Assembly: GCA_015062385.1 (NCBI GenBank)
Contig: SUUT01000007.1
Coordinates: 1 to 64,000, forward strand
DNA from: Alphaproteobacteria bacterium
Lineage (GTDB): Bacteria; Pseudomonadota; Alphaproteobacteria; CAAHEQ01; UBA3637
DNA length: 64,000 nucleotides
Direction of reading: 5' to 3'
Part shown: piece after piece, positions 1 through 8,697 of the stretch
Position numbering within the stretch: position 1 is the stretch's first letter
Layout: each line of letters begins with the position of its first letter
The notes under the pieces: generated by a model
The model's input: the letters and a program-made list of their open reading frames with translations, nothing else
Database searches by the model: none
Told to the model about the DNA's origin: nothing
Translations under genes and position numbers: made by a program

Positions 1-1527
1 TCGTGTACGGAAGATACCTTAATTACGGTTGAAAATGCCTATTTATGTGGGGCAATTTGTGAAAACAGAACGGTTATGAGTGGAAAATATTGCACGTTAA
101 AATGTAATGAAAATGAATTTAAGGATACTTCCGGAAAATGTCGCAAATGTACGGATGCCGGTAATTATTTTACATATGCAACCAAAGCCGAATGTGATAA
201 ATGTGACGGACAACGGGTATTTGGGTATTTTGCCAATGATAAATGTATGCTTAAATGCGGTACGCCGGGGACTTATACCGCTGATAAACCTTTGCATAAT
301 CATGACGGCATTTGTTTTAAGTGTTCTGATGATGGAAAAATTGATATGCACATGGGAGAGTATTCCCGTTGTACAGAAAAATGTCCAACACGTATTTTGA
401 TTGGACAATATTGTTTAAAAAAAGATTATTGTACCACAACGGAAAAACCGCTCATGGATGAATCGGGAAATTGCTACGCCTGTAATACACCCAAAGCTTT
501 ACCAAAACAAGAAAAATGCACAACGGCTTGTCCGAATGAACGAGAAGTGGCAAGCGATGGAAAATGTATTTTAAAGACCTGTGCATCAGGACAATTTAGA
601 ACAACAGGTAATGCCTGTTTAGAATGCACCGATGCCGGTAATTATTATACCAATGCAACCAAAGCTGAATGTGATCAATGTAATGGTCAACGTGTATTTG
701 GGTATTTTGCCAATGATAAATGTATGCTTAAATGCGGTACGCCGGGGACTTATACCGCTGATAAACCTTTGCATAATCATGACGGCATTTGTTTTAAGTG
801 TTCTGATGATGGAAAAATTGATATGCGAATGGGAGAGTATTCCCGTTGTACAGAAAAATGCCCGACACGGGTTTTAATTGGACAATATTGTTTTAAACAA
901 GATATGTGTACTACAACAGAAAAACCGTTAATGGATGAATCAGGAAACTGTTACGCTTGTGACACCCCCAAAGCTTTACCAAAACAAGAAAAATGCACAA
1001 CGGCTTGTCCGAATGAACGAGAAGTGGCAAGCGATGGAAAATGTATTTTAAAGGCCTGTAATGACGGACAATTTAAAACAACTGGTAATGCTTGTTTAGA
1101 GTGTACGGATGCCGGTAATTATTATACCAATGCAACCAAAGCTGAATGTGATCAATGTAATGGTCAACGTGTATTTGGGTATTTTGCCAATGATAAATGT
1201 ATGCTTAAATGCGGTACACCGGGGACTTACACCGAAGATAAACCCTTACATAATCACGACGGTATTTGTTATTCTTGCAATACTCGCTCATCTGTTAATA
1301 TGAACTGGGGAGATAAATCCCGCTGTGAAAGGGTTTGTCCTAATCGAACATTGGATGGAAACAACTGTGTATTTCGGGAATGTTCGGTTGGTATGTTTTC
1401 CGGTAATGATAATGTTTGTTATGATTGTGGGATTGTTACCCCGATTGCAACAACCAAAGATGAATGCAAAAGATGTTTAAATCGGGAATATGGGACAGAC
1501 GGTTATTGCGGATTGAAAAATATTTAA
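1..1527 (+). CDS. Cys-rich tandem-repeat protein, 5'-truncated by window edge
   Basis: Frame +1 is open from base 1 (SCTEDTLITVENAYLCGAICENRTVMSGKYC...), so the ORF-track ATG at 76 is probably internal. Dense CxxC motifs and about 477-bp near-identical repeats. Confidence 0.85.
   Translation, partial: SCTEDTLITVENAYLCGAICENRTVMSGKYCTLKCNENEFKDTSGKCRKCTDAGNYFTYATKAECDKCDGQRVFGYFANDKCMLKCGTPGTYTADKPLHNHDGICFKCSDDGKIDMHMGEYSRCTEKCPTRILIGQYCLKKDYCTTTEKPLMDESGNCYACNTPKALPKQEKCTTACPNEREVASDGKCILKTCASGQFRTTGNACLECTDAGNYYTNATKAECDQCNGQRVFGYFANDKCMLKCGTPGTYTADKPLHNHDGICFKCSDDGKIDMRMGEYSRCTEKCPTRVLIGQYCFKQDMCTTTEKPLMDESGNCYACDTPKALPKQEKCTTACPNEREVASDGKCILKACNDGQFKTTGNACLECTDAGNYYTNATKAECDQCNGQRVFGYFANDKCMLKCGTPGTYTEDKPLHNHDGICYSCNTRSSVNMNWGDKSRCERVCPNRTLDGNNCVFRECSVGMFSGNDNVCYDCGIVTPIATTKDECKRCLNREYGTDGYCGLKNI
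155..1250 (+). repeat. In-gene tandem repeat, period 477 bp (about 159 aa), about 2.5 copies
   Basis: 'atgccggtaattatt' recurs at 155, 632 and 1109; long stretches (FGYFANDKCMLKCGTPGTYT...) are identical between copies. Confidence 0.9.
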
Positions 1528-1569
1528 AATGTTTTCAGTTTGTTGAACTGCTATTCAAAAATAAATCGG

Positions 1570-1606
1570 AAAATCCCCTGTTGAAATTATCAATCGGGGG
1601 ATTTTA
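1570..1606. terminator. Bidirectional intrinsic terminator between convergent genes
   Basis: aaatcccc-N-ggggatttt inverted repeat between convergent ORFs. Confidence 0.65.
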
Positions 1607-1621
1607 AATAAACATATTTTA

Positions 1622-3751
1622 TTACGGTCTAACCGTATAAATAAATGATTTAGTTTCAGGCTTACAGATTTCTGCGACACCCAACTTTTGTGCCGTTTTA
1701 ACACAGACGGCAAATGAATCAAAAGTTAGTTTAATCATTAAATTGTCATTGATGTCAAAATGATTTGTTGCCTGAATAATTGGAGTAATTTGTGTACCGA
1801 AAATTGTTTCATCATTACCGATAAGTCCACTCTCTTTTAAAGAAGGCAAAATTGTTTTGCTTTCAATTTCTGTTGACATATCGGGCAATTCACTCACTGT
1901 TCCCGTATCAAATTGAATACTATTTTCATCTACCGAAGTACTTGAAACTGCTTCAACTTCTTTTATCGGAGATTCAACGGCAATAATATTTTTCTTTTTA
2001 GCATCTAACAATATTTGTGCATATTGTTTTGTTATTTGAGCAACTTCATTTGCCCGATAATCATCCATTTTTTTGATATATTCATCCGTTAACAAACTAT
2101 CAGGAGCTCCTTCGGAAAGCATATCTTCCAATTCATTGGCAAAAACTTCAAAAACATCTGTTTTATAACTTTGAGTTAAAGCATTTATTTTGGCTCCGGC
2201 TTCTTCCGGTGTCATTTTTGATAGAATCCCACCTTCCGATAATGTTACTTCATCATTTGTGTTTTCCATTGAAAACAATTCTTTACCGTTTTCAAAGAAT
2301 GTTGTTCGAAAAACAACACTATCTGTCGGTGATTGAATAATATTAAAAATTGAAATATCATTTTTCCATTTGAGTGATGCCGATAAAACTTTTTCTTGAT
2401 TATTTTTATAAATACTGAAATCTTCTAATGAAATACCCGACAATAAAATTGGAGCGGTCATTTGTAATTCATCCATCATTTTTATTTCATCCAGCGTTGC
2501 GGCTAACTGCATAATTTTTTGATAGGCATTTTTAAACGAATCCGTCACTTGAATATTTGATGAAATAAACGGCACATTACTTTTCGGATAAAACAAATTA
2601 AAATTAAGACCGTTATTTGTACTTATCCATTGTATCAATGGTTTTTGATTAACTGGGTTGAGCACTTCAAATTTACTGTCCGGTGTTAATCCGGATAATA
2701 AATTAAAACCACCGGTAAATGACATTATTGCTTTTTTATCTTTTCCAAATAATTCGTATTTTGTGAGTGTTGCATCTTTAAACAACGAATTTTGCTCTTC
2801 ATTTGTACCAACCAACTCGTTTGTCAATAAATTAACCAGTTGAAAAATGCCTTCGGAAATTGGCGATTTGCTTTGAAAAGCTAAAAACAATACATCTTTG
2901 TAATCATCATCCAAAACCCGAATTTGCGTATCTTGATTGTTTTCTTTAAACGTGATAATCATTTTACCCGATTGGGCCGGTATCGGAAGCGGAGCAGAAA
3001 CATTTATCGGAGATGTTTTTTTCACATCAATGGTTAGTTTTGAATCTTTTTTAAAGAGCGGATAAGTTAAATTACCCTCAAATGTTATCGTATTTTGGTT
3101 ATCGGTAACGGTTGTATTCATAATAGACACACAACCGAACAAAGCCTGCGTTGTTTCAAGCGTTTGTTCCATTAAATAAGCACTTAATCCATCTGCTAAT
3201 TTGTCATCCGTACAGATGTTTTTCCCTTGAATAACATAAGACGGCAGTTCATTTTCGGCACTTTTTATTTCAAATTCCCCATTGGGCTTTATAAAACCGT
3301 TTATTTTGTTATTATAATTAAATGCCCCTTGTAATTTTCCGGATAAATACGACAGCGTTATTACTTTTTCCTGATTCATAATTTTGGCAACACCGTTTTT
3401 TTGTCCACCTGAATAGGTGTAAACACGCAATGTTTCACCAGATGAATTGAAATAGGTTTCCAATCCGCTTTTAACATTGTCTTTATAAATGGTTTCAATA
3501 CGGGTGCCATCTTTTAAATATTCTTTTTGTTTGCCGTTTTTTAAACCATCTATATACGGAACGGTTAATTTGACTGTTCCGTCTTCATAAAATTCTTTGT
3601 ATGTTCCATCTGTTTTAAAAAACGATTGGGGCGATTCGGATTGAAGTTGTCCGTTTGAATAATATGTTTTTTTTGTTTTGTTTCCGTAAATATATGTTGC
3701 TCCACCGGCTAACAAACCGAGTATCAATAAAAAGGCTAAACTCTTTTGCAT
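1622..3751 (-). CDS. Exported/membrane-anchored protein with N-terminal MORN/YwqK-like repeats
   Basis: 709 aa ORF; hydrophobic N-terminus (MQKSLAFLLILGLLAGGATYIYG) and repeats such as GTYKEFYEDGTVKLTVPYIDGLKNGKQKEYLKDGTRIETIY. Confidence 0.7.
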   Translation of the reverse strand: MQKSLAFLLILGLLAGGATYIYGNKTKKTYYSNGQLQSESPQSFFKTDGTYKEFYEDGTVKLTVPYIDGLKNGKQKEYLKDGTRIETIYKDNVKSGLETYFNSSGETLRVYTYSGGQKNGVAKIMNQEKVITLSYLSGKLQGAFNYNNKINGFIKPNGEFEIKSAENELPSYVIQGKNICTDDKLADGLSAYLMEQTLETTQALFGCVSIMNTTVTDNQNTITFEGNLTYPLFKKDSKLTIDVKKTSPINVSAPLPIPAQSGKMIITFKENNQDTQIRVLDDDYKDVLFLAFQSKSPISEGIFQLVNLLTNELVGTNEEQNSLFKDATLTKYELFGKDKKAIMSFTGGFNLLSGLTPDSKFEVLNPVNQKPLIQWISTNNGLNFNLFYPKSNVPFISSNIQVTDSFKNAYQKIMQLAATLDEIKMMDELQMTAPILLSGISLEDFSIYKNNQEKVLSASLKWKNDISIFNIIQSPTDSVVFRTTFFENGKELFSMENTNDEVTLSEGGILSKMTPEEAGAKINALTQSYKTDVFEVFANELEDMLSEGAPDSLLTDEYIKKMDDYRANEVAQITKQYAQILLDAKKKNIIAVESPIKEVEAVSSTSVDENSIQFDTGTVSELPDMSTEIESKTILPSLKESGLIGNDETIFGTQITPIIQATNHFDINDNLMIKLTFDSFAVCVKTAQKLGVAEICKPETKSFIYTVRP

Positions 3752-3905
3752 ACTTTTTTACTCCATTAAATTATATCTTTTTAAAAGGTTATCATAATCA
3801 AAAAAGCAAGTCAATTTAAAATAAACAAATTAAAACAAATAATCTGCTTGTCAAATGATGTTTTTTTTGTCAATATATGAATAATATGATCAAAAGGATT
3901 TATCT

Positions 3906-5186
3906 ATGGGGTATTATTATCGGTCTAAGACAAAAAAACAGTCAATTAGTGGGGCTGTTTCACCTAAATTAAAAGGTTCATTGGCTTATTGCAATCGGAT
4001 GCTGTTTGATGCATTAAAAGAAAAAAAGTATTTAAAAATTCGCCCCCAAAAACTGTTATCCCCTTTTCAACAAAAAATTGAACGGGAACAAAAACAACAA
4101 TTAAATGCCCTCTTGGGAGACTCTCCTAAATGTCCGCAAGATTGGTGGTTGTTAAAAAACAGTATTTTTAAAAGTTTATTTACAGATATCCTCTTTGCAT
4201 TATTTTTTATCTTTATTTTTATGGAAATATTATTCTATTATTTCCCAAATAATGTTTTGTTTTCCTTTCTTTTTTCCGCCAAAATTCAAGGACCGATTTT
4301 GCTGTGTTTACTGATACTGCGAATAGTTTTATTTGTTCCGCAACATACAAATAATATATTGAAGTTAAAGGGCTCTGTTCTATTTAAAGAAGAAGGCGAA
4401 ATTCCCGCCTCTTTTTCTCCGTTTCAAATGGGAGAAATATTTTATGGTTCATCTCAAAAACCGTTTTATTATTTAGATGCCGTATTGCTTTGGTTAGTCA
4501 ACAATAAATACATTCAAATATATCAACCTCAACAAGAATCTGTTTTCTTTTCTAAATTAAAAGATTTTGATAATTCGGATGAAAAAGTTTCTTTATTTTT
4601 TAATGCATTATTTCGTAATAATTTAGATATGACATCCTTGTCAGATTTAAAAAAAGACAAGGTTTTTGAAAATACCTGTCAAAAATTATTAGCCAAAGCA
4701 ACAATCTCTATTCCTGTAAAAAAAGATAAGCACAAACAGCGGTGTAAAAAAATTTTAAATATGTGGATATGTCTTATCATTATGTCATATGTTTATTTTA
4801 ATTGGTCATTAATTAATTTAGTCGTTGGAGGCATGCTTATAATTGTCTGTTTAAGGAAAGACAAAGGATACGTTATTCCTGAAAATCAAATGTACAAAGG
4901 AAAATATGGCCGATTTAAGCGTTTTTTAAAAAATTGTGCTTTTTATTCAAATGAACAAATGATTCGAGGTTTAATAAAATCTAATCCAAATTATATGTAT
5001 GACGTTTTGCCATATCTTGTGATTTTTTCTTTGTGGTCGAAATGGGAAAAACAATACTTACAGTTTTATCAAAAAAATCCGATTGGATATCGTGGAAATG
5101 GTCACTTTAATGAATGGTTTTTGCCTCTTTTACGCCAAAGAGGGGGATTATTTAATATCAAAAAACACAAATGGCAGTTCTTTTAA
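3906..5186 (+). CDS. Membrane protein resembling the C-terminal half of a DUF2207 protein
   Basis: Two central TM segments; C-terminal SNPNYMYDVLPYLVIFSLWSKWEKQYLQFYQKNPIGYRGNGHF parallels SNPNYGFDIMPYLYIFGLEEKWMKKFAPIFRQTPEWYQGAGKF in the next gene. Confidence 0.65.
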   Translation: MGYYYRSKTKKQSISGAVSPKLKGSLAYCNRMLFDALKEKKYLKIRPQKLLSPFQQKIEREQKQQLNALLGDSPKCPQDWWLLKNSIFKSLFTDILFALFFIFIFMEILFYYFPNNVLFSFLFSAKIQGPILLCLLILRIVLFVPQHTNNILKLKGSVLFKEEGEIPASFSPFQMGEIFYGSSQKPFYYLDAVLLWLVNNKYIQIYQPQQESVFFSKLKDFDNSDEKVSLFFNALFRNNLDMTSLSDLKKDKVFENTCQKLLAKATISIPVKKDKHKQRCKKILNMWICLIIMSYVYFNWSLINLVVGGMLIIVCLRKDKGYVIPENQMYKGKYGRFKRFLKNCAFYSNEQMIRGLIKSNPNYMYDVLPYLVIFSLWSKWEKQYLQFYQKNPIGYRGNGHFNEWFLPLLRQRGGLFNIKKHKWQFF

Positions 5187-5239
5187 TTGACAGGAGTTCA
5201 TATTTTTGATACGCATATAAAATAAATTAAGGAGAAAAA

Positions 5240-7936
5240 ATGCGTCGGATTTTTATTTGTTTTTTTATTTTGTTGTTTTCTGTAACGGTTCAGGCAGAAA
5301 AGTTCAATATTACAAATTATAATATTCATTTAAACGTGCAATCGGATAAAAGTATTGTTGTAACAAAGGATATTACAGCACATTTTAATGTGCCTCAACG
5401 AGGGATTTTGCATTACGTGCCGACATCAAACGGCGAAAAATTAAGTAATATTGCAGCTTCGGATAAACCGATTGTTTCAACGGATAAAAATTACACGATT
5501 ATTAAAATGGGTAATAAATCTGGCAATCCTATAACCGGAGATTATGATTATAAATTACAATATACGCATCACTTAACGGGACAAACAGACAGAATGTTTT
5601 TGTTTTTGGCAGAATCCGGACCAACAACGGTCCAAGTAGTTATGCCAAAGGATTTTGCGGATAATGCCGTTCGGTTTGTGATTATTGACGGAGGGGTTAA
5701 AGAACAATTAATACCCACTCGAAACGGCAATACGCTAACAGCAGTCTTAAACCGTCAATTAACGGGAAAAGAAGCTCTTTATTTAAGCGGTACGTTTGGT
5801 GAAGATTATTTTACCGGTGCACATTTGATACCGGCTTTGCCACAACAACAAAATCATGTCATATCTGTTAAACAACCACTTGCACGGGCAAACTCCACCT
5901 CATCTTCCCCTGCTGTACAAACACAACAGAAGAAAAGTCATCCGGATGTCGGCAGTGAAAAATTTTATATTCAAAAATATGATGTAAAACTGAATGTGGA
6001 TGAAAATAAAGCCGTTCATATTACAGAAACAATAGATGTTTATTTTGTGCGATCGGCACACGGTATTATTCGAGAAATTCCGATTGATTTTCGGGAAAAA
6101 CTAACAATGGAATCCATATCGGAAAAATACACCCAAAATTATGCGTTTGCAGATAGTACCGTATTTGTAAATTATAAAATTGGACATGAAAATATTCTAC
6201 AAAAAGACCATCATAAATATGTGTTAAAATTTACACATGAAATTCCATATAATCCGAATGAATTATTTTATAATCTGGTTGGGACAGGCTGGGGTGTGCC
6301 GATTGAAAAGGTATCGTTTTCAATTGAAATGCCGGAAGTTATCAGTAAATCGGATGTTGTATTTTATGTCGGACATTCAGGTTCAAAATTCGGACAAGAA
6401 GATGTCTCATATACTATAAACAATAATCATATTACGGGAGAAACAACCCGTATGTTAAACAAGCATGAAGGCGTTTCGGTAAAAATAAACGTTCCGGACG
6501 GATATTTCAACATCCCAAGTCCGTTCAAAAACAATCCTCTGCGAGCTCTTGGCGTATTCATGTTTGCCATTTTGGCTTTTTTGGCATGGTTTTTCTATGG
6601 CAAAAACAAATATTCACAAGCTCCGATTATTTCTTTCTATCCGCCTCAAAACTGCGGTGCAATAGAATGTAGTGTTTTGGATGCTTTAAGCATTGAAAAA
6701 ACAATAACCGGGATAGAAAGTGCTAACGGCGAAAATAAAGGTTTTTTAGCAACATTGATTCTTTTGGCATCCAAAGGGTATATTAAAATCGAAAAAATTG
6801 CCAGTGGCATCAAACCGGATGCATTTGCAACCACAGTGGCAAGTTTATCGGATAGCGGTACACGGCTTAAAAACAAATTTTTGCAAATGATTATAATGTT
6901 TGTTTCAGTTGTTTTATTTGCCATTCCGTTTATCGGACCGGTTTTGGGATTTATTGCCGTTGCTTTTGTTATCTTTTTAAATGTTTCCAATAAAAACAAA
7001 GACCGTGTTGCCCTTTCAGCAATGGATCAACTGGAAGAAGACAAAAAAGATGAGTTTATGCTTCACAAATTAAAAGAATACGAAGGAACAGATGAATTTG
7101 AAAAGCGATTTATGGAATTATTGTTCCCAAATGATGCAACCTCTGTTTCTTCAAAAGTTTTGGGCAGAAAACCGTCATTCTTTTTAAATATGCATCGAGC
7201 TTTATCCAAATCGGAAAAATCATTCTTTAAAAAATACGGCCAACAGAATTTGTTGTTAAGTTATTTTTTCGGAACAGTCGGAACAATTGCCACTTATTTT
7301 GTTTGGCAAACCGTTTTCCCAATTCGTTTTTCATGGATTTGTGTTGCGGTTTTGATTGTATTACTTATAATCAGCGGTTTTATTGAAAATTCGCTGACAT
7401 CCAACAGTTCCAAACTGATTCGGGGCATTGTGACAGTAATATGGGCTTCATTCCCGGTTATTGTTGGTCCGATTGTTCTTTCATTGTTATACGGAAAAGA
7501 ATACTTCAATATGAATGAATATTTTGTTGTTGGTTTATTAGCTATTGTTATTATGCGGTGTTCTTCTCGCTATATGATGAATATTACAAAAATCGGTGCC
7601 GAACGAATATCACAGGCAATGGGCTTTAAACGCTTTTTGGAAACGGCAGAATTGCCCGAAGTGCAAAAAATGTTGGTCAGCAATCCGAATTACGGATTTG
7701 ATATAATGCCATATTTGTATATATTCGGACTGGAAGAAAAATGGATGAAAAAATTTGCACCCATTTTCAGACAAACACCGGAGTGGTATCAAGGTGCAGG
7801 CAAATTTTCAATGCATGGATTGCGACAGGTTTCCCGTTCATTTTCTCCGCCTGTTTCCTCAGGTTCCCGAGGCGGTCGTTCCCGCAGTGGCGGTTCCGGC
7901 GGCGGTTCTGGTGGCGGTGGCGGACGTTCGTGGTAA
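5240..7936 (+). CDS. DUF2207-family membrane protein with duplicated N-terminal domain
   Basis: Signal peptide; two homologous N-terminal segments; TM helices; Gly/Ser-rich C-terminus GGSGGGSGGGGGRSW; SD aggag upstream. Confidence 0.8.
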   Translation: MRRIFICFFILLFSVTVQAEKFNITNYNIHLNVQSDKSIVVTKDITAHFNVPQRGILHYVPTSNGEKLSNIAASDKPIVSTDKNYTIIKMGNKSGNPITGDYDYKLQYTHHLTGQTDRMFLFLAESGPTTVQVVMPKDFADNAVRFVIIDGGVKEQLIPTRNGNTLTAVLNRQLTGKEALYLSGTFGEDYFTGAHLIPALPQQQNHVISVKQPLARANSTSSSPAVQTQQKKSHPDVGSEKFYIQKYDVKLNVDENKAVHITETIDVYFVRSAHGIIREIPIDFREKLTMESISEKYTQNYAFADSTVFVNYKIGHENILQKDHHKYVLKFTHEIPYNPNELFYNLVGTGWGVPIEKVSFSIEMPEVISKSDVVFYVGHSGSKFGQEDVSYTINNNHITGETTRMLNKHEGVSVKINVPDGYFNIPSPFKNNPLRALGVFMFAILAFLAWFFYGKNKYSQAPIISFYPPQNCGAIECSVLDALSIEKTITGIESANGENKGFLATLILLASKGYIKIEKIASGIKPDAFATTVASLSDSGTRLKNKFLQMIIMFVSVVLFAIPFIGPVLGFIAVAFVIFLNVSNKNKDRVALSAMDQLEEDKKDEFMLHKLKEYEGTDEFEKRFMELLFPNDATSVSSKVLGRKPSFFLNMHRALSKSEKSFFKKYGQQNLLLSYFFGTVGTIATYFVWQTVFPIRFSWICVAVLIVLLIISGFIENSLTSNSSKLIRGIVTVIWASFPVIVGPIVLSLLYGKEYFNMNEYFVVGLLAIVIMRCSSRYMMNITKIGAERISQAMGFKRFLETAELPEVQKMLVSNPNYGFDIMPYLYIFGLEEKWMKKFAPIFRQTPEWYQGAGKFSMHGLRQVSRSFSPPVSSGSRGGRSRSGGSGGGSGGGGGRSW

Positions 7937-7980
7937 AGCCACACGAGAACACTATTTTCACTTAATGTGAGAAATAAAAA

Positions 7981-8014
7981 AAACGGTGTTATACTTTATC
8001 AAACACCGTTTTTT
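7981..8014 (+). terminator. Intrinsic terminator after the DUF2207 gene
   Basis: aaacggtgtt-atactttatca-aacaccgttttttt hairpin plus T-run. Confidence 0.75.
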
Positions 8015-8346
8015 TAACACCAACCTATTAAACAATCTGAACCCTGTTTCTTAACACCTGCCCCGTCAAATAATCCAACAACTGTTTTTTTAACACCAAT
8101 CCATTAAACAATCTGAACCCTGTTTCTTAACACCTGCCCCGTCAAATAATCCAACAACTGTTTTTTTTAACACCAATCCATTAAACAATCTGAACCCTGT
8201 TTCTTAACACCTGCCCCGTCAAATAATCCAACAACTGTTTTTTTAACACCAACCTATTAAACAATCTGAACCCTGTTTCTTAACGCCTGCCCCGTCAAAT
8301 AATCCAACAACTGTTTTTTTAACACCACTCGTTAAATAATCTGAAC
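8003..8346. repeat. Intergenic tandem repeat, 76-77 bp unit, about 4.5 copies
   Basis: 'accctgtttcttaac[ag]cctgccccgtcaaataatccaacaactgtttttttaacacca' units with accctg at 8041, 8117, 8194 and 8270, then a degenerate unit. Confidence 0.9.
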
Positions 8347-8697
8347 ATCGCTTTTAAGACCAGGATCCACCAATAATCTAAGTACCCTTTTTATGAAAAA
8401 AATTGTTTCTTTTCCCTCATTCATCCTATCTCAACAATCCAAATACCATTTTAACGCCCTCTTCAAAAACAATTCAAAGGAAAATGATCAATGAATAAAT
8501 CACCATTATCCCAAAGGAACAATGATTAACATTACCCCAATGTTATTTTTTTGTTAAACTGCCTGTTTTTCTTATAAAAAAGAATTGATATGCTATTTTT
8601 TTTAAAAAGAATTCGTATTTTTAGAGCTGTGTTAATGAACTGTTAAACTCTTTGTTTGTATAATGAACAAAATTAATCAGGGGAAAGGACAAAAACA

